Part shown: one piece after another, positions 26,724 through 35,011 of the stretch
Numbering within the stretch: position 1 is the first letter of the stretch
Layout: the number at the start of each line of letters is the position of its first letter
Source: Spirosoma sp. KUDC1026
Lineage (GTDB): Bacteria > Bacteroidota > Bacteroidia > Cytophagales > Spirosomataceae
Length of the DNA: 64,000 nucleotides
Assembly: GCF_013375035.1 (NCBI RefSeq)
Contig: NZ_CP056032.1
Span: 1,472,001-1,536,000 of the forward strand
Direction of reading: 5' to 3'
Made by a program: the position numbers and the translations under genes
Notes under the pieces: generated by a model
The model's input: the letters and a program-made list of their open reading frames with translations, nothing else
Told to the model about the DNA's origin: nothing
Database searches by the model: none

Positions 26724-27203
26724 GTGACAGAATCAAAAATAGTAAGCCGTGAGCAGGCCATCGCTCAGGCCGATGCATGGCGGGCGGAGGGACAGCAGCT
26801 GGTGTTTACCAACGGCTGTTTCGATATTGTCCATCTCGGTCATATCGATTATCTGGAAAAAGCGCACAATCTGGGTCAGCGGCTTATTCTGGGTCTCAAT
26901 ACCGACGCGTCGGTGAGCCGGATCAAAGGGCCACTACGTCCCGTAGTGAATGAGTATGCCCGGGCGCGGCTCATGGCGGCACTGGCGTTCGTCGATCTCG
27001 TTGTTTTGTTCGACGAGCCTACTCCGTTGGAGCTGATCGAAGCCGTTCGGCCAGATATCTTGGTGAAAGGCGACGATTATACGGTCGCCACTATTATTGG
27101 CGCTGATTTTGTACTGGGTCGGGGAGGAAAAGTAGAGACCGTAGCGCTGGTACCGGGCTATTCGACCACCAAACTGATTGAACGAATCAAAACTAGTTAC
27201 TAA
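26724..27203 (+). CDS. RfaE2-like D-glycero-beta-D-manno-heptose 1-phosphate adenylyltransferase
   Basis: The 159-residue protein starts with GTG at 26724. TNGCFDIVHLGHIDYLEKA contains the HxGH nucleotidyltransferase motif. VKGDDYT and the C-terminal GYSTTKLIERI complete the HldE-C/RfaE2 pattern. It makes ADP-heptose for LPS inner core. The kinase half is absent, so a separate HldE1 should exist elsewhere. It follows the flippase-like gene closely. Confidence 0.9.
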   Translation: MTESKIVSREQAIAQADAWRAEGQQLVFTNGCFDIVHLGHIDYLEKAHNLGQRLILGLNTDASVSRIKGPLRPVVNEYARARLMAALAFVDLVVLFDEPTPLELIEAVRPDILVKGDDYTVATIIGADFVLGRGGKVETVALVPGYSTTKLIERIKTSY

Positions 27204-27290
27204 AGAATTATGAATCGGGTTAGTGGCTAACCTGCAGCTGAACAGGTAGTTTTTGCCTATCTGGTTCTTATTCTACGTTATTAATAGGAT

Positions 27291-27320
27291 TTTGTTCGTG
27301 AAGTTTATAGTTTTAATTTG
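27291..27320 (+). promoter_or_regulatory. candidate Bacteroidota promoter for the DUF2147 gene
   Basis: TTTG at 27291-27294 and TTAATTTG at 27313-27320, separated by 18 nt, are close to the Bacteroidota -33 TTTG and -7 TAnnTTTG boxes. One base of the -7 box departs from consensus. The leader to ATG 27400 would be about 70 nt. Confidence 0.45.
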
Positions 27321-27399
27321 TTAGTAATACTATCGACTGAAACGTTGACCAGCTTGGTCCAGCAAAATACATTTTTCAGGCTGTAAACTATAAGAACCG

Positions 27400-27822
27400 A
27401 TGAACGTAGTAACTACCCGTAACACACTTCTAGGAGGATTCCTCGCTTTGCTTATTCTGATCCCATCGTCAGGTCAATCATCAACTGAGCGAACAGGTGA
27501 CATGCTTATTGGCCGGTGGCTGTTTCCTACCAGAGGATCAAGTGTTGATGTATTTAAAAACGGAGGAATGTATTTCGCCCGCGTTGCCGAAGTTGATCAG
27601 GCGGGGGTACAGAACTACGGACTGGAAAAGAATAAGATTCTGATTAGCAACCTGACTTTTGACGGGAAAGTGTGGACGGGCGGAGAACTGATTCATCCAA
27701 AAACGGGCACCCAACTGGATGTGGAGCTAAATATGGCAGATCCACAGCGGATAACCGTAACGATCTATAAAGGCATCAAATTCCTGCATAAGAAATTCGA
27801 TATGACCCGGCAAGCAAACTGA
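27400..27822 (+). CDS. secreted DUF2147 protein
   Basis: The 140-residue protein has a signal peptide (FLALLILIPSSGQ, cleaved near residue 26). The mature part is the beta-barrel-like DUF2147 domain, with GRWLFPTRGSSVDVFKNGGM and a lysine-rich C-terminal strand. The cellular role of DUF2147 proteins is not established. A candidate promoter lies upstream and a terminator downstream, so it is probably a single-gene unit. Confidence 0.8.
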   Translation: MNVVTTRNTLLGGFLALLILIPSSGQSSTERTGDMLIGRWLFPTRGSSVDVFKNGGMYFARVAEVDQAGVQNYGLEKNKILISNLTFDGKVWTGGELIHPKTGTQLDVELNMADPQRITVTIYKGIKFLHKKFDMTRQAN

Positions 27823-27846
27823 TAAATGCCCTGACCGGAAACCACG

Positions 27847-27882
27847 AAGCCCGCTGTTCATGACGAATGGCGGGCTTTTTTT
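27847..27882 (+). terminator. intrinsic terminator after the DUF2147 gene
   Basis: An 8-bp stem (27847-27854 with 27870-27877), with a 15-nt loop, is followed by a T-run to 27882. It lies 24 nt beyond the stop. Confidence 0.8.
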
Positions 27883-28014
27883 GCCTGGATAAACGGACAC
27901 GAAGCCGGATAAATGGTAGTAGGGCCGGGATACTTTTTACCCAAAAGAGTTGTTTTACTATCAGTGGCACATTATGTTGCCTGTTTTTGAAAACCACAAA
28001 CCTAACCATCTGAA

Positions 28015-28701
28015 ATGATTTCACCCTGGTTATTAATGATTGTCATCTTCGGCCTCAGCATGTTTGTTAGCTGGCGGTTACGGAGCAAGTTTAATGAGTA
28101 TTCGCAGATTGGCCTAAGCAATGGCATGAGCGGAGCGGAGATTGCCCAAACGATGCTGCGGGAAAACGGCATCTATGATGTGCGCGTCGTTTCGGTCGAA
28201 GGCATGCTGACAGACCACTATAATCCCGAAGATAAAACGGTAAATCTTAGTGCTGATGTATATTATGGCCGGAGCGTAGCAGCTGCTGCCGTAGCGGCCC
28301 ACGAATGTGGTCACGCTGTTCAGCACCAGGTAGCCTATGCCCCGCTGAAGTTTCGCTCGGCCATGGTGCCAATGCTGACGCTGTCGTCGCGCTACATGCA
28401 GTGGGTACTGCTGGCCGGTATTTTACTCCTGCAAACCACGCCAATCCCACTGGCGATTGGGGTAGCTTTGTTCGCTCTGACAACGCTGTTCAGCTTTGTT
28501 ACGTTACCGGTTGAGTTCGACGCCAGCCGTCGGGCACTGGCCTGGGTGCAGAACAATAATATCGTTACGCAGCAGGAATACGGCTATTCAAAAGACGCCC
28601 TCTGGTGGGCTGCTATGACCTACGTCGTTGCCGCGCTGGGTTCGCTGGCTACGCTGCTCTATTACGCCAGCCTGTTGATGGGCGGCCGTCGGAGCGACTA
28701 A
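28015..28701 (+). CDS. YugP-like zinc-dependent membrane protease
   Basis: The 228-residue membrane protein contains AAHECGHAVQH (His96, Glu97, His100), the gluzincin zinc motif of the PF04298 family. A hydrophobic N-terminal helix and three more C-terminal helices anchor it. LPVEFDASRRAL is also conserved in the family. The natural substrate is unknown. A bidirectional terminator separates it from the converging membrane protein gene. Confidence 0.9.
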   Translation: MISPWLLMIVIFGLSMFVSWRLRSKFNEYSQIGLSNGMSGAEIAQTMLRENGIYDVRVVSVEGMLTDHYNPEDKTVNLSADVYYGRSVAAAAVAAHECGHAVQHQVAYAPLKFRSAMVPMLTLSSRYMQWVLLAGILLLQTTPIPLAIGVALFALTTLFSFVTLPVEFDASRRALAWVQNNNIVTQQEYGYSKDALWWAAMTYVVAALGSLATLLYYASLLMGGRRSD

Positions 28702-28721
28702 TCCCGTAAAATCTCAAATAC

Positions 28722-28756
28722 AAAAAAGCCGCGCCCCGAATGGGCGCGGCTTTTTT
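28722..28756. terminator. bidirectional terminator
   Basis: A perfect 15-bp stem (28722-28736 with 28742-28756), loop CGAAT, flanked by A and T runs, sits between two converging genes. Confidence 0.92.
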
Positions 28757-28774
28757 GTTGACCGTTTGGCAAGG

Positions 28775-29179
28775 CTAGACCAGGCGTAGATTAAGTGATA
28801 GATTAGTCAACGCTACATAGCCCGACTCGACCATTTCTTCGGTTGGGGCCGAGCGGTCAATTAGCGTACCGGCAACGGCAACGGCCAGCGCAATGAGCAG
28901 GGCGGGCCAGAAGCCAACAATGGTGAAGCTGTCCATGAATTTGTCAATCAGCTTTAGCAGAAGCGCCGTCACGATAATGCGGACCAGCCCCGTCAGCAGA
29001 AAGAATGTAAACAGATTCAGCGGGAAGCGGATGATCCAGCCAATGAAAAAGTTGAGTAGCCCCAGCAGGACGGCAATGAGCAGGGCTGTGCCGAAGCTTT
29101 TGACATCAATCTGCGGCATAACGTAAGCCAGCCCGAAAATGACAGCCGCGTCCAACAGCAGGTGTAGTATCAAATTCAT
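28775..29179 (-). CDS. holin-IV-like four-helix membrane protein
   Basis: The 134-residue protein has four hydrophobic segments, beginning MNLILHLLLDAAVIFGLAYV, with a short polar C-terminal tail. The spacing, with DVKSFGTALLIAVLLGLLN in the second helix, matches the chromosomal 'phage holin family IV' proteins, most of which are not prophage genes. No other phage genes are present nearby. The function is unknown. Confidence 0.7.
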   Translation of the reverse strand: MNLILHLLLDAAVIFGLAYVMPQIDVKSFGTALLIAVLLGLLNFFIGWIIRFPLNLFTFFLLTGLVRIIVTALLLKLIDKFMDSFTIVGFWPALLIALAVAVAGTLIDRSAPTEEMVESGYVALTNLSLNLRLV

Positions 29180-29259
29180 ACAAAGAGTGATTTAAGTGGT
29201 TCTTTTCAACAACTGTTTCCGCTAGCGATGGTTTTACCAGAGGTATTAACAGATTTATC

Positions 29260-29991
29260 ATGTATCGACTGACTATTCTTTTTCTACTAACGCTATTGGC
29301 CTGTGGACGTGGGTCGTCGCAGCAGCAAACGACTGCTACAGCCCCGCCTGATTCAGCCAAAGTATACCGCTTTGGCGAAGCCAGCCGGGATGGTATTGGC
29401 AAGGTCTATCAAAGCCGGGAGATTGCCCAGGTCATGGGGCACCTAGGGGCGTCGTGGCTCGAACGTCCGGAGCGGGAGCAGGAAGAACGAACGGACTTAC
29501 TACTAAAAGCGCTGGATCTGAAGCCTACCGACGTAGTAGCCGATATTGGTGCCGGAACGGGGTATTTTACCTTTCTGATGGCCCCCGAAGTACCGCAGGG
29601 TAAAGTCCTGGCCGTTGACATTCAACCCGAAATGATTGAGTACCTGAACGAAGGAAAAGCTAAACGTAAGGCCGTAAATGTACAGCCAGTACTGGGGACC
29701 GAGTCAGATCCCAAACTGCCCGCCAACAGTATTGATCTGGCGATCATGATTGATGCCTACCATGAGTTTTCGTATCCGCGTGAGATGATAACCCATATCG
29801 CATCGGCGCTAAAACCCGGCGGTCGTATTGTGTTGGTTGAATACCGGGCCGAAGATCCGAGTGTACCAATCAAGGAACTGCACAAACTGAGCGTAGCGCA
29901 GGCAACTAAAGAAATGAAGGCGGTTGGCTTGAAACTACTGAAAAACGACAAGCGGCTGCCTCAACAGCACATTATGTTCTTTGGAAAGTAA
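29260..29991 (+). CDS. lipoprotein SAM-dependent methyltransferase
   Basis: The 243-residue protein starts with a lipoprotein signal, TLLACG with Cys15. It then carries a class I methyltransferase fold: VVADIGAGTGYFTFL (motif I), VLAVDIQPEMIEYL, DLAIMIDAYHEFSYP and GGRIVLVEYR. Such enzymes normally act in the cytoplasm, where SAM is made. A lipidated, exported form is unusual and its acceptor is unknown. It stands alone, divergent from the holin-like gene. Confidence 0.85.
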   Translation: MYRLTILFLLTLLACGRGSSQQQTTATAPPDSAKVYRFGEASRDGIGKVYQSREIAQVMGHLGASWLERPEREQEERTDLLLKALDLKPTDVVADIGAGTGYFTFLMAPEVPQGKVLAVDIQPEMIEYLNEGKAKRKAVNVQPVLGTESDPKLPANSIDLAIMIDAYHEFSYPREMITHIASALKPGGRIVLVEYRAEDPSVPIKELHKLSVAQATKEMKAVGLKLLKNDKRLPQQHIMFFGK

Positions 29992-30125
29992 CGACTGGAT
30001 GTATGTCCGGCGAAACAGTTCTTATTTTCTAACTCTATTCACCCCACAATTCGGTGAATTGACCACGTTTGCACAGCCCTAAGCTATGCATTCTTTTAGT
30101 TTTGTGTGTAACTCTACCACGTGGT

Positions 30126-31313
30126 ATGGCGATCTGGTTTAAAGACCGTAAGCTTAAAATACTGATTGGCCTCCTCCTGCTGATCCTGCCTATCTTCTAT
30201 TTTGTATATAGTGGTGCTTCAGTAAATCCCCTGAATCCACATGACCATTTGATTCAGAACGGGCTGGCTTACGTGTTTCTCACCACGTTTTCCTACGTTA
30301 ATCACACGTTTTTTGTACCCCACTGGTTTCTGGCAAAACAGTACAAAACCTACCTCGTTATAGCCATCTGCTGCGTACTGGGGGCCGCTTATCTACCTTA
30401 CCGGATTGAACAGTGGGTGTATTTTAAACCACCGCAGCAGAATACGCCAGTAGCCTGGGTCCGGCAGATTTTTGTTGAAGAAATGATGCTGGCTGGCCCC
30501 GCTGATTTTCGGGATCGTCCGAAATCCGGTCGTCACTGGTTTGATGGGCCGCCTGAGCCAATGGAGCACCAGCTATCGGCTGACAGACCTTCCCGGCGGT
30601 TGGATCGCTTTGGTAAACCTCCTGGTACGTTACTTTTGCCGGTCAAACTACTGCTTTTTTCCCTGCTGGGCAGTGTCAGTACGCTTATTTCCATCTCCGT
30701 GCAGACGGCCAGTCGGCTGAGGCAGGTCGAGAATAATCAGTTACAGGCCGAACTGCGGCAGCTTCGGGCGCAGATTCAGCCGCACTTTCTATTCAATACC
30801 CTGAATAGCATCTACGCACTGGCAATCCGGCAGGACGATAAAACCCCCGATACGATTGTCAAGCTTTCGGAGTTTATGCGCTATACCATCCGCGATGCCC
30901 ACCGGGATAAGGTGCCGCTGGCCAATGAAATCGATTACATCCGAAACTACATTGACCTGCAGAAAGCCCGGCTGCGCGACGCAGTTACCGTCGATTACCA
31001 GTTGAGCGGTGCCGTTGAGCGCGTGCAGATTGCGCCCCTGCTATTATTTTCGTTTATTGAAAATGCCTTCAAATACGGGGTGAATCCTGAAGAAGATTCG
31101 CTAATTCGGATTCACATTGATATTCAACCGTCTAATCTTCGTCTGGAAGTTGTGAACAATAAAGTGCAGATCAGCCAGTTGGAGGAATCGACCGGTATTG
31201 GGATTCAGAACGCCCGGCAGCGACTGCATCTGTTGTACCCCAACGTTCACGACCTGCGTATCATCGAGACGCGTACCCACTTCCACGTTACTCTTCACCT
31301 TGTTCTGTCATGA
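30126..31313 (+). CDS. LytS/YehU-type sensor histidine kinase
   Basis: ATG 30126 gives 395 residues; the upstream 19 codons are probably untranslated. Four hydrophobic helices form an N-terminal sensor region. A coiled-coil-like segment follows, then QIQPHFLFNTLNSIYALA with the phospho-accepting His220 (His_kinase family), and an ATPase domain with ENAFKYGVNPE and TGIGIQNARQRL. It overlaps the response-regulator start by 4 nt. The pair is a typical Bacteroidota LytS/LytTR system; the signal is unknown. Confidence 0.92.
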   Translation: MAIWFKDRKLKILIGLLLLILPIFYFVYSGASVNPLNPHDHLIQNGLAYVFLTTFSYVNHTFFVPHWFLAKQYKTYLVIAICCVLGAAYLPYRIEQWVYFKPPQQNTPVAWVRQIFVEEMMLAGPADFRDRPKSGRHWFDGPPEPMEHQLSADRPSRRLDRFGKPPGTLLLPVKLLLFSLLGSVSTLISISVQTASRLRQVENNQLQAELRQLRAQIQPHFLFNTLNSIYALAIRQDDKTPDTIVKLSEFMRYTIRDAHRDKVPLANEIDYIRNYIDLQKARLRDAVTVDYQLSGAVERVQIAPLLLFSFIENAFKYGVNPEEDSLIRIHIDIQPSNLRLEVVNNKVQISQLEESTGIGIQNARQRLHLLYPNVHDLRIIETRTHFHVTLHLVLS

Positions 31314-32017
31314 TGACCGCCATCGCCCTCGACGATGAGTCGCCCGCGCTGGACATCATTCAGGCGTTCTGCGGTCGTGTTGATGGGATTGATCTGCTGA
31401 AAACGTTTACCCGTACCGGCGAAGCCAAACTATATCTGGAAAGTAATCCCGTTGATCTTATCTTCTTGGACATAAACATGCCGCGCGAGTCAGGGCTGGC
31501 GTTTGCCCGGTCGGTACCATCTCAAACGCTGGTTATTTTCACCACTGCCTACAGTGAATTTGCCGCTGAAAGCTACGAGGTTGAGGCTGTCGATTACTTG
31601 TTGAAACCGTTCACGATGGAGCGATTCGAAAAGAGTATTCAACGAGCTCAGGCCCGCTGGCAAACGCTTCGGCAAACCGGAGTTGACCGGTCGGATGAGG
31701 CTGAACCCGCCTGTCTTTATTTTCGCGTCGATTACGGGCTGGTCAAGATTATGGTCGCCGACATCCTGTTTGTGGAGGGGCTGGACAACTACCTGAAAAT
31801 CCACCGTAGCAAAGGACACCCGCTAGTGGTTCGGCTCACGATGAAAGCCATGCTCGATAAACTACCCGCAACCAATTTCGTGCGAATCCACCGGTCGTTC
31901 ATTGTGGCGCTCGACAAAATAGAGTCGATACGTAGTAAAATGGTCTTCATTGGTGCCGATGAGCTGCCCATCGGCAGCAGCTACGAAAAAGAGTTTTTCA
32001 GTCGATTCACCCGCTGA
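31310..32017 (+). CDS. LytTR response regulator
   Basis: The 235-residue protein has a receiver domain with acidic ALDDESPA, phospho-accepting Asp54 (IFLDINMPRESG) and VDYLLKPF. A LytTR DNA-binding domain covers about residues 135-233, with FVEGLDNYLKIHR and FVRIHRSFIVALDKI. ATG at 31310 or 31313 may be used. It overlaps the kinase by 4 nt (ATGA), implying translational coupling. Targets are unknown. Confidence 0.93.
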   Translation: MMTAIALDDESPALDIIQAFCGRVDGIDLLKTFTRTGEAKLYLESNPVDLIFLDINMPRESGLAFARSVPSQTLVIFTTAYSEFAAESYEVEAVDYLLKPFTMERFEKSIQRAQARWQTLRQTGVDRSDEAEPACLYFRVDYGLVKIMVADILFVEGLDNYLKIHRSKGHPLVVRLTMKAMLDKLPATNFVRIHRSFIVALDKIESIRSKMVFIGADELPIGSSYEKEFFSRFTR

Positions 32018-32293
32018 CGATTCATCCCTGCTTTTGTGAGCTTTACCGCAAACGCCGGTCTTTCGTACCCTTCTGGCCAAGTTGATCACTTTCTTCCCAG
32101 GTTCGCTTGCTGATGCTGATCTTGCGTCTGTGAGAACAGGCTGCTACACGAGCTAAAGGCTGAATGCTAGATCTATAGGGTATCTAGCTAGTTATTCACC
32201 ACAACATTTCGGCTCTTTACCCCAACCGGGCAACGACAGCGACGATGCCTTTGTATAGTCAGAAAACGGGATCACACGGATTTTTCAAATCAC

Positions 32294-33424
32294 ATGAAAC
32301 GAATCAGCTTACCTGGTTTTCTACTGATAATCGGCCTTTACGGTACCTCTATACTGGAGTCGTGCAAATCGACAGATATTGATGCCGGTGGAACCAGTTC
32401 CGGGTCAACCAGCTCTGGTTCCAGCACCAATTCCAGCTCGATTACCTCTACCTTGTCGGCGACGACCGCTTCTTCCGCCAGCGGAGTGGCGCAGGTCGTG
32501 ACCCTGACCGAAGCCTTCAAGGCTACACTGAGCAGTAGCCAACTGACGGCCACACAACTGACATACAGCAAGACCAACGCCCAGAAATGGTCGAACCTGC
32601 CAGCTGGTATGTCGGCCCGGTATGGTATCAGTCTGGGTAGTCTTTCCGATGCGCAGTTAGTGGCGTTTCGTAACCTGATGGAAGCAGTACTGGTATTAGG
32701 TACGACCAACGAGGGCTACGATGAAATGATCGGCAACCTGGTCGCCGACGATTACCTGAACACCATTGGGGGCGGGGCATCGTACGGTGCGGGCAATTAC
32801 TACATCTCGATTCTGGGCACGCCGAGCACTACGGGTTTGTGGGCCATCCTGTTCACGGGCCACCACTATACCCAGTCCTACACCTTTAATGCGGGCGCTG
32901 TCACCGGCGTTACCCCCGCCTTCCGCGGGACCGAACCCCAAGCGGCCGTTACGGCTGCCAATCGGACGTATCAGGCGTTTGAGCAGGAGCGACTCGCTTT
33001 TGCGGCCATGCTGACGGGGCTAAGTAGCACCGAGCAGACCACGGCTAAACTTTCCGGTACGTATTCGGATCTGGTGCTGGGACCGGGGCAGGACGGCAAG
33101 TTTCCAGCAACCAAGTCGGGCCTGCAGGTAGGTACGCTGAGCTCGGACAAACAGGCGCTGGTGCTGAACGCCATCAAACTGTACGTCAACGATCTGGATG
33201 CCACGACGGCGGCCACGGTGCTGACCAAGTACACCTCGGAGCTGAGCAATACGTATGTTTCGTATTCAGGCACGACGGCTATGAGCAGCCAGAACGACTA
33301 CGTACGGATCGATGGGCCAAGCGTGTGGATCGAGTTTTCCTACCAGGGTGGAGTCATCATCCGCAATACGCCCCACTCGCACTCCGTCTGGCGTGATCAT
33401 TCCGGGGACTACGGCGGTAACTGA
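32294..33424 (+). CDS. DUF3500 lipoprotein
   Basis: The 376-residue protein has an N-terminal signal with a probable lipid-attached Cys24 (ILESCK). A Ser/Thr/Gly-rich linker (about 33-62) precedes a DUF3500 domain with WSNLPAGMSARYGISLGSLS, LWAILFTGHHY and a C-terminal QNDYVRIDGPSVWIEF. The function of DUF3500 is not established. Sixty bases after its stop lies a fragment of a second, diverged copy of the C-terminal motif. Confidence 0.83.
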   Translation: MKRISLPGFLLIIGLYGTSILESCKSTDIDAGGTSSGSTSSGSSTNSSSITSTLSATTASSASGVAQVVTLTEAFKATLSSSQLTATQLTYSKTNAQKWSNLPAGMSARYGISLGSLSDAQLVAFRNLMEAVLVLGTTNEGYDEMIGNLVADDYLNTIGGGASYGAGNYYISILGTPSTTGLWAILFTGHHYTQSYTFNAGAVTGVTPAFRGTEPQAAVTAANRTYQAFEQERLAFAAMLTGLSSTEQTTAKLSGTYSDLVLGPGQDGKFPATKSGLQVGTLSSDKQALVLNAIKLYVNDLDATTAATVLTKYTSELSNTYVSYSGTTAMSSQNDYVRIDGPSVWIEFSYQGGVIIRNTPHSHSVWRDHSGDYGGN

Positions 33425-33475
33425 TAGTTTACTGCCAGGATGAACGACGCAAGTGGCCGCCCCTGAAAACAGAAG

Positions 33476-33534
33476 TAACCACCCAGAATGATTACATTCG
33501 CATTGACGGACCAGAGGTAGAGATTGTTTTCTGA
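33476..33534 (+). pseudogene. remnant of a second DUF3500 gene
   Basis: The frame at 33484-33531 reads QNDYIRIDGPEVEIVF and then stops. It matches QNDYVRIDGPSVWIEF near the C-terminus of the intact gene upstream at 12 of 16 positions. The DNA differs at many third-codon positions, which fits an older paralogue rather than a recent duplication. The rest of this copy is missing. The fragment has no start of its own and ends just before the HupE-like gene. Confidence 0.6.
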
Positions 33535-33565
33535 TGATGTGAGTAACATAGTCAGATTACGTACC

Positions 33566-34966
33566 ATGTACGCTCGATCTGGCACAAGCGTACCACGGAT
33601 TGCGAAAGAACCAGGTAAGTTGTTAAGTGTGAATCAGCTTTTTGATCCTATAAGCCGCATAGCCGGGTGGCTACTGATTTTTATGACTGTTTGGGGCATC
33701 GTTGGCCTGCCCATTACGGCGACAGCGCACCCCATGCCGAACTCGGTCGTACTGCTCAATGTCCACGCCGACCGGATTGATGCTGAAATTCAGATTCCGC
33801 TGGTCGAACTGCAATCAGCCTGGGGGCATGCGGTCAACGATTCGGCGACCGGTCTGATCGAACGACTAGGGCCACAGTTGCGCGCGTATCTCAAAAATCA
33901 TATCCGTCCCCAGAGCCCCGATGGTCGTTTCTGGAGCGTATCAGTTGGCGAACTACTCGTCCACGAAACCCAGAACCCTATCGTTGGGGTGTACCGCGAA
34001 CTAACAGCCCAGGTGCAGATGATTCCACCTGGGCAGGAAGATGTACGGCAGTTTACGTTCTATTATGACGCAGTACTGCACCAGGTAAGAACGCATAAAA
34101 TTCTGGTATCGGTACGGCAGGACTGGGGGCGGGGACAACTGGCCGAGGCCGAGCCGGTTCAGGTAGGCGAGATTAGCCTCGACATCGTTAACGATCGAGT
34201 CCTGCCGTTGCCGGTCAATCTGGATGAGGGCAGCTCCTGGACGGGGTTTCTGTCAATGGTAAAGCTGGGGACCCGGCATATCGCCGAAGGAACCGATCAC
34301 CTGCTGTTTCTATTGGTATTGCTGCTGCCCGCTCCGTTGCTCGTAGCGGCTAACCGGTGGGGGCACTTTGGCGGAATTGGCTATAGCCTTACCCGGCTGT
34401 TGAGCATTGTAACGGCCTTTACCGTAGGCCATTCGATTACGCTGCTGCTGGGATCGCTGAACTGGGTCCGACTGCCGTCGCAGCCCGTTGAAGTGCTGAT
34501 TGCCGTGTCGATCTTGGTGTCGGCAGTTCATGCCATCCGGCCGTTGTTCCCGGGGCGCGAAACCTGGGTCGCCACCGGCTTTGGCCTGGTTCATGGTCTG
34601 GCCTTTGCGGATACGTTGACGAATCTGCAACTCGACGCGGGGCCGATGGCGCTGAGCATTCTGGGCTTCAACCTGGGAATTGAATTAATGCAGTTACTGG
34701 TGATTACCTTGACAATCCCGTGGCTGATCATGCTGAGTCGTACCCCCGCTTATCGGTACGTTCGCGTTGGTGGGGCGCTGCTTGCGGGCGTAGCAGCTGC
34801 GGCCTGGATCATTGAACGGCTGACAGCGCACCCGAATACGATTACCCAACTGCTGGAATCGGAACGTACCAGGGCCGTCTGGCTGCTGGTTATACTGGCC
34901 TGCTTCGCGGTCTGGACCAGCTGGCGATCCCGCAAAAATGATCAACTTTTTGCCAGTCGTAAATAA
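33566..34966 (+). CDS. HupE/UreJ-family membrane protein
   Basis: The protein ends with six or more helices bearing GTRHIAEGTDHLLFLLVLLL, TAFTVGHSITLLLGSLNW and FGLVHGLAFADTL, the His motifs of HupE/UreJ metal permeases. A long periplasmic domain follows the N-terminal signal. The start is uncertain: ATG 33566 is chosen, but GTG 33629 would give a more usual signal peptide, and an in-frame TTG at 33524 lies inside the DUF3500 remnant. It lies upstream of a siderophore-type TonB receptor, consistent with metal uptake. Confidence 0.82.
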   Translation: MYARSGTSVPRIAKEPGKLLSVNQLFDPISRIAGWLLIFMTVWGIVGLPITATAHPMPNSVVLLNVHADRIDAEIQIPLVELQSAWGHAVNDSATGLIERLGPQLRAYLKNHIRPQSPDGRFWSVSVGELLVHETQNPIVGVYRELTAQVQMIPPGQEDVRQFTFYYDAVLHQVRTHKILVSVRQDWGRGQLAEAEPVQVGEISLDIVNDRVLPLPVNLDEGSSWTGFLSMVKLGTRHIAEGTDHLLFLLVLLLPAPLLVAANRWGHFGGIGYSLTRLLSIVTAFTVGHSITLLLGSLNWVRLPSQPVEVLIAVSILVSAVHAIRPLFPGRETWVATGFGLVHGLAFADTLTNLQLDAGPMALSILGFNLGIELMQLLVITLTIPWLIMLSRTPAYRYVRVGGALLAGVAAAAWIIERLTAHPNTITQLLESERTRAVWLLVILACFAVWTSWRSRKNDQLFASRK

Positions 34967-35011
34967 ATTTGGGCTGGTGAGTGTATTTTTGCGCCTGTCG
35001 TAACTACCCGA

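Noticed and set aside
28775-29179. prophage indicated by a holin-like protein
   Set aside because: No integrase, capsid or lysis genes are nearby; this holin family is common on chromosomes.
33524-33565. TTG start of the HupE-like gene
   Set aside because: It lies inside the DUF3500 remnant and would precede an unusually long signal region.
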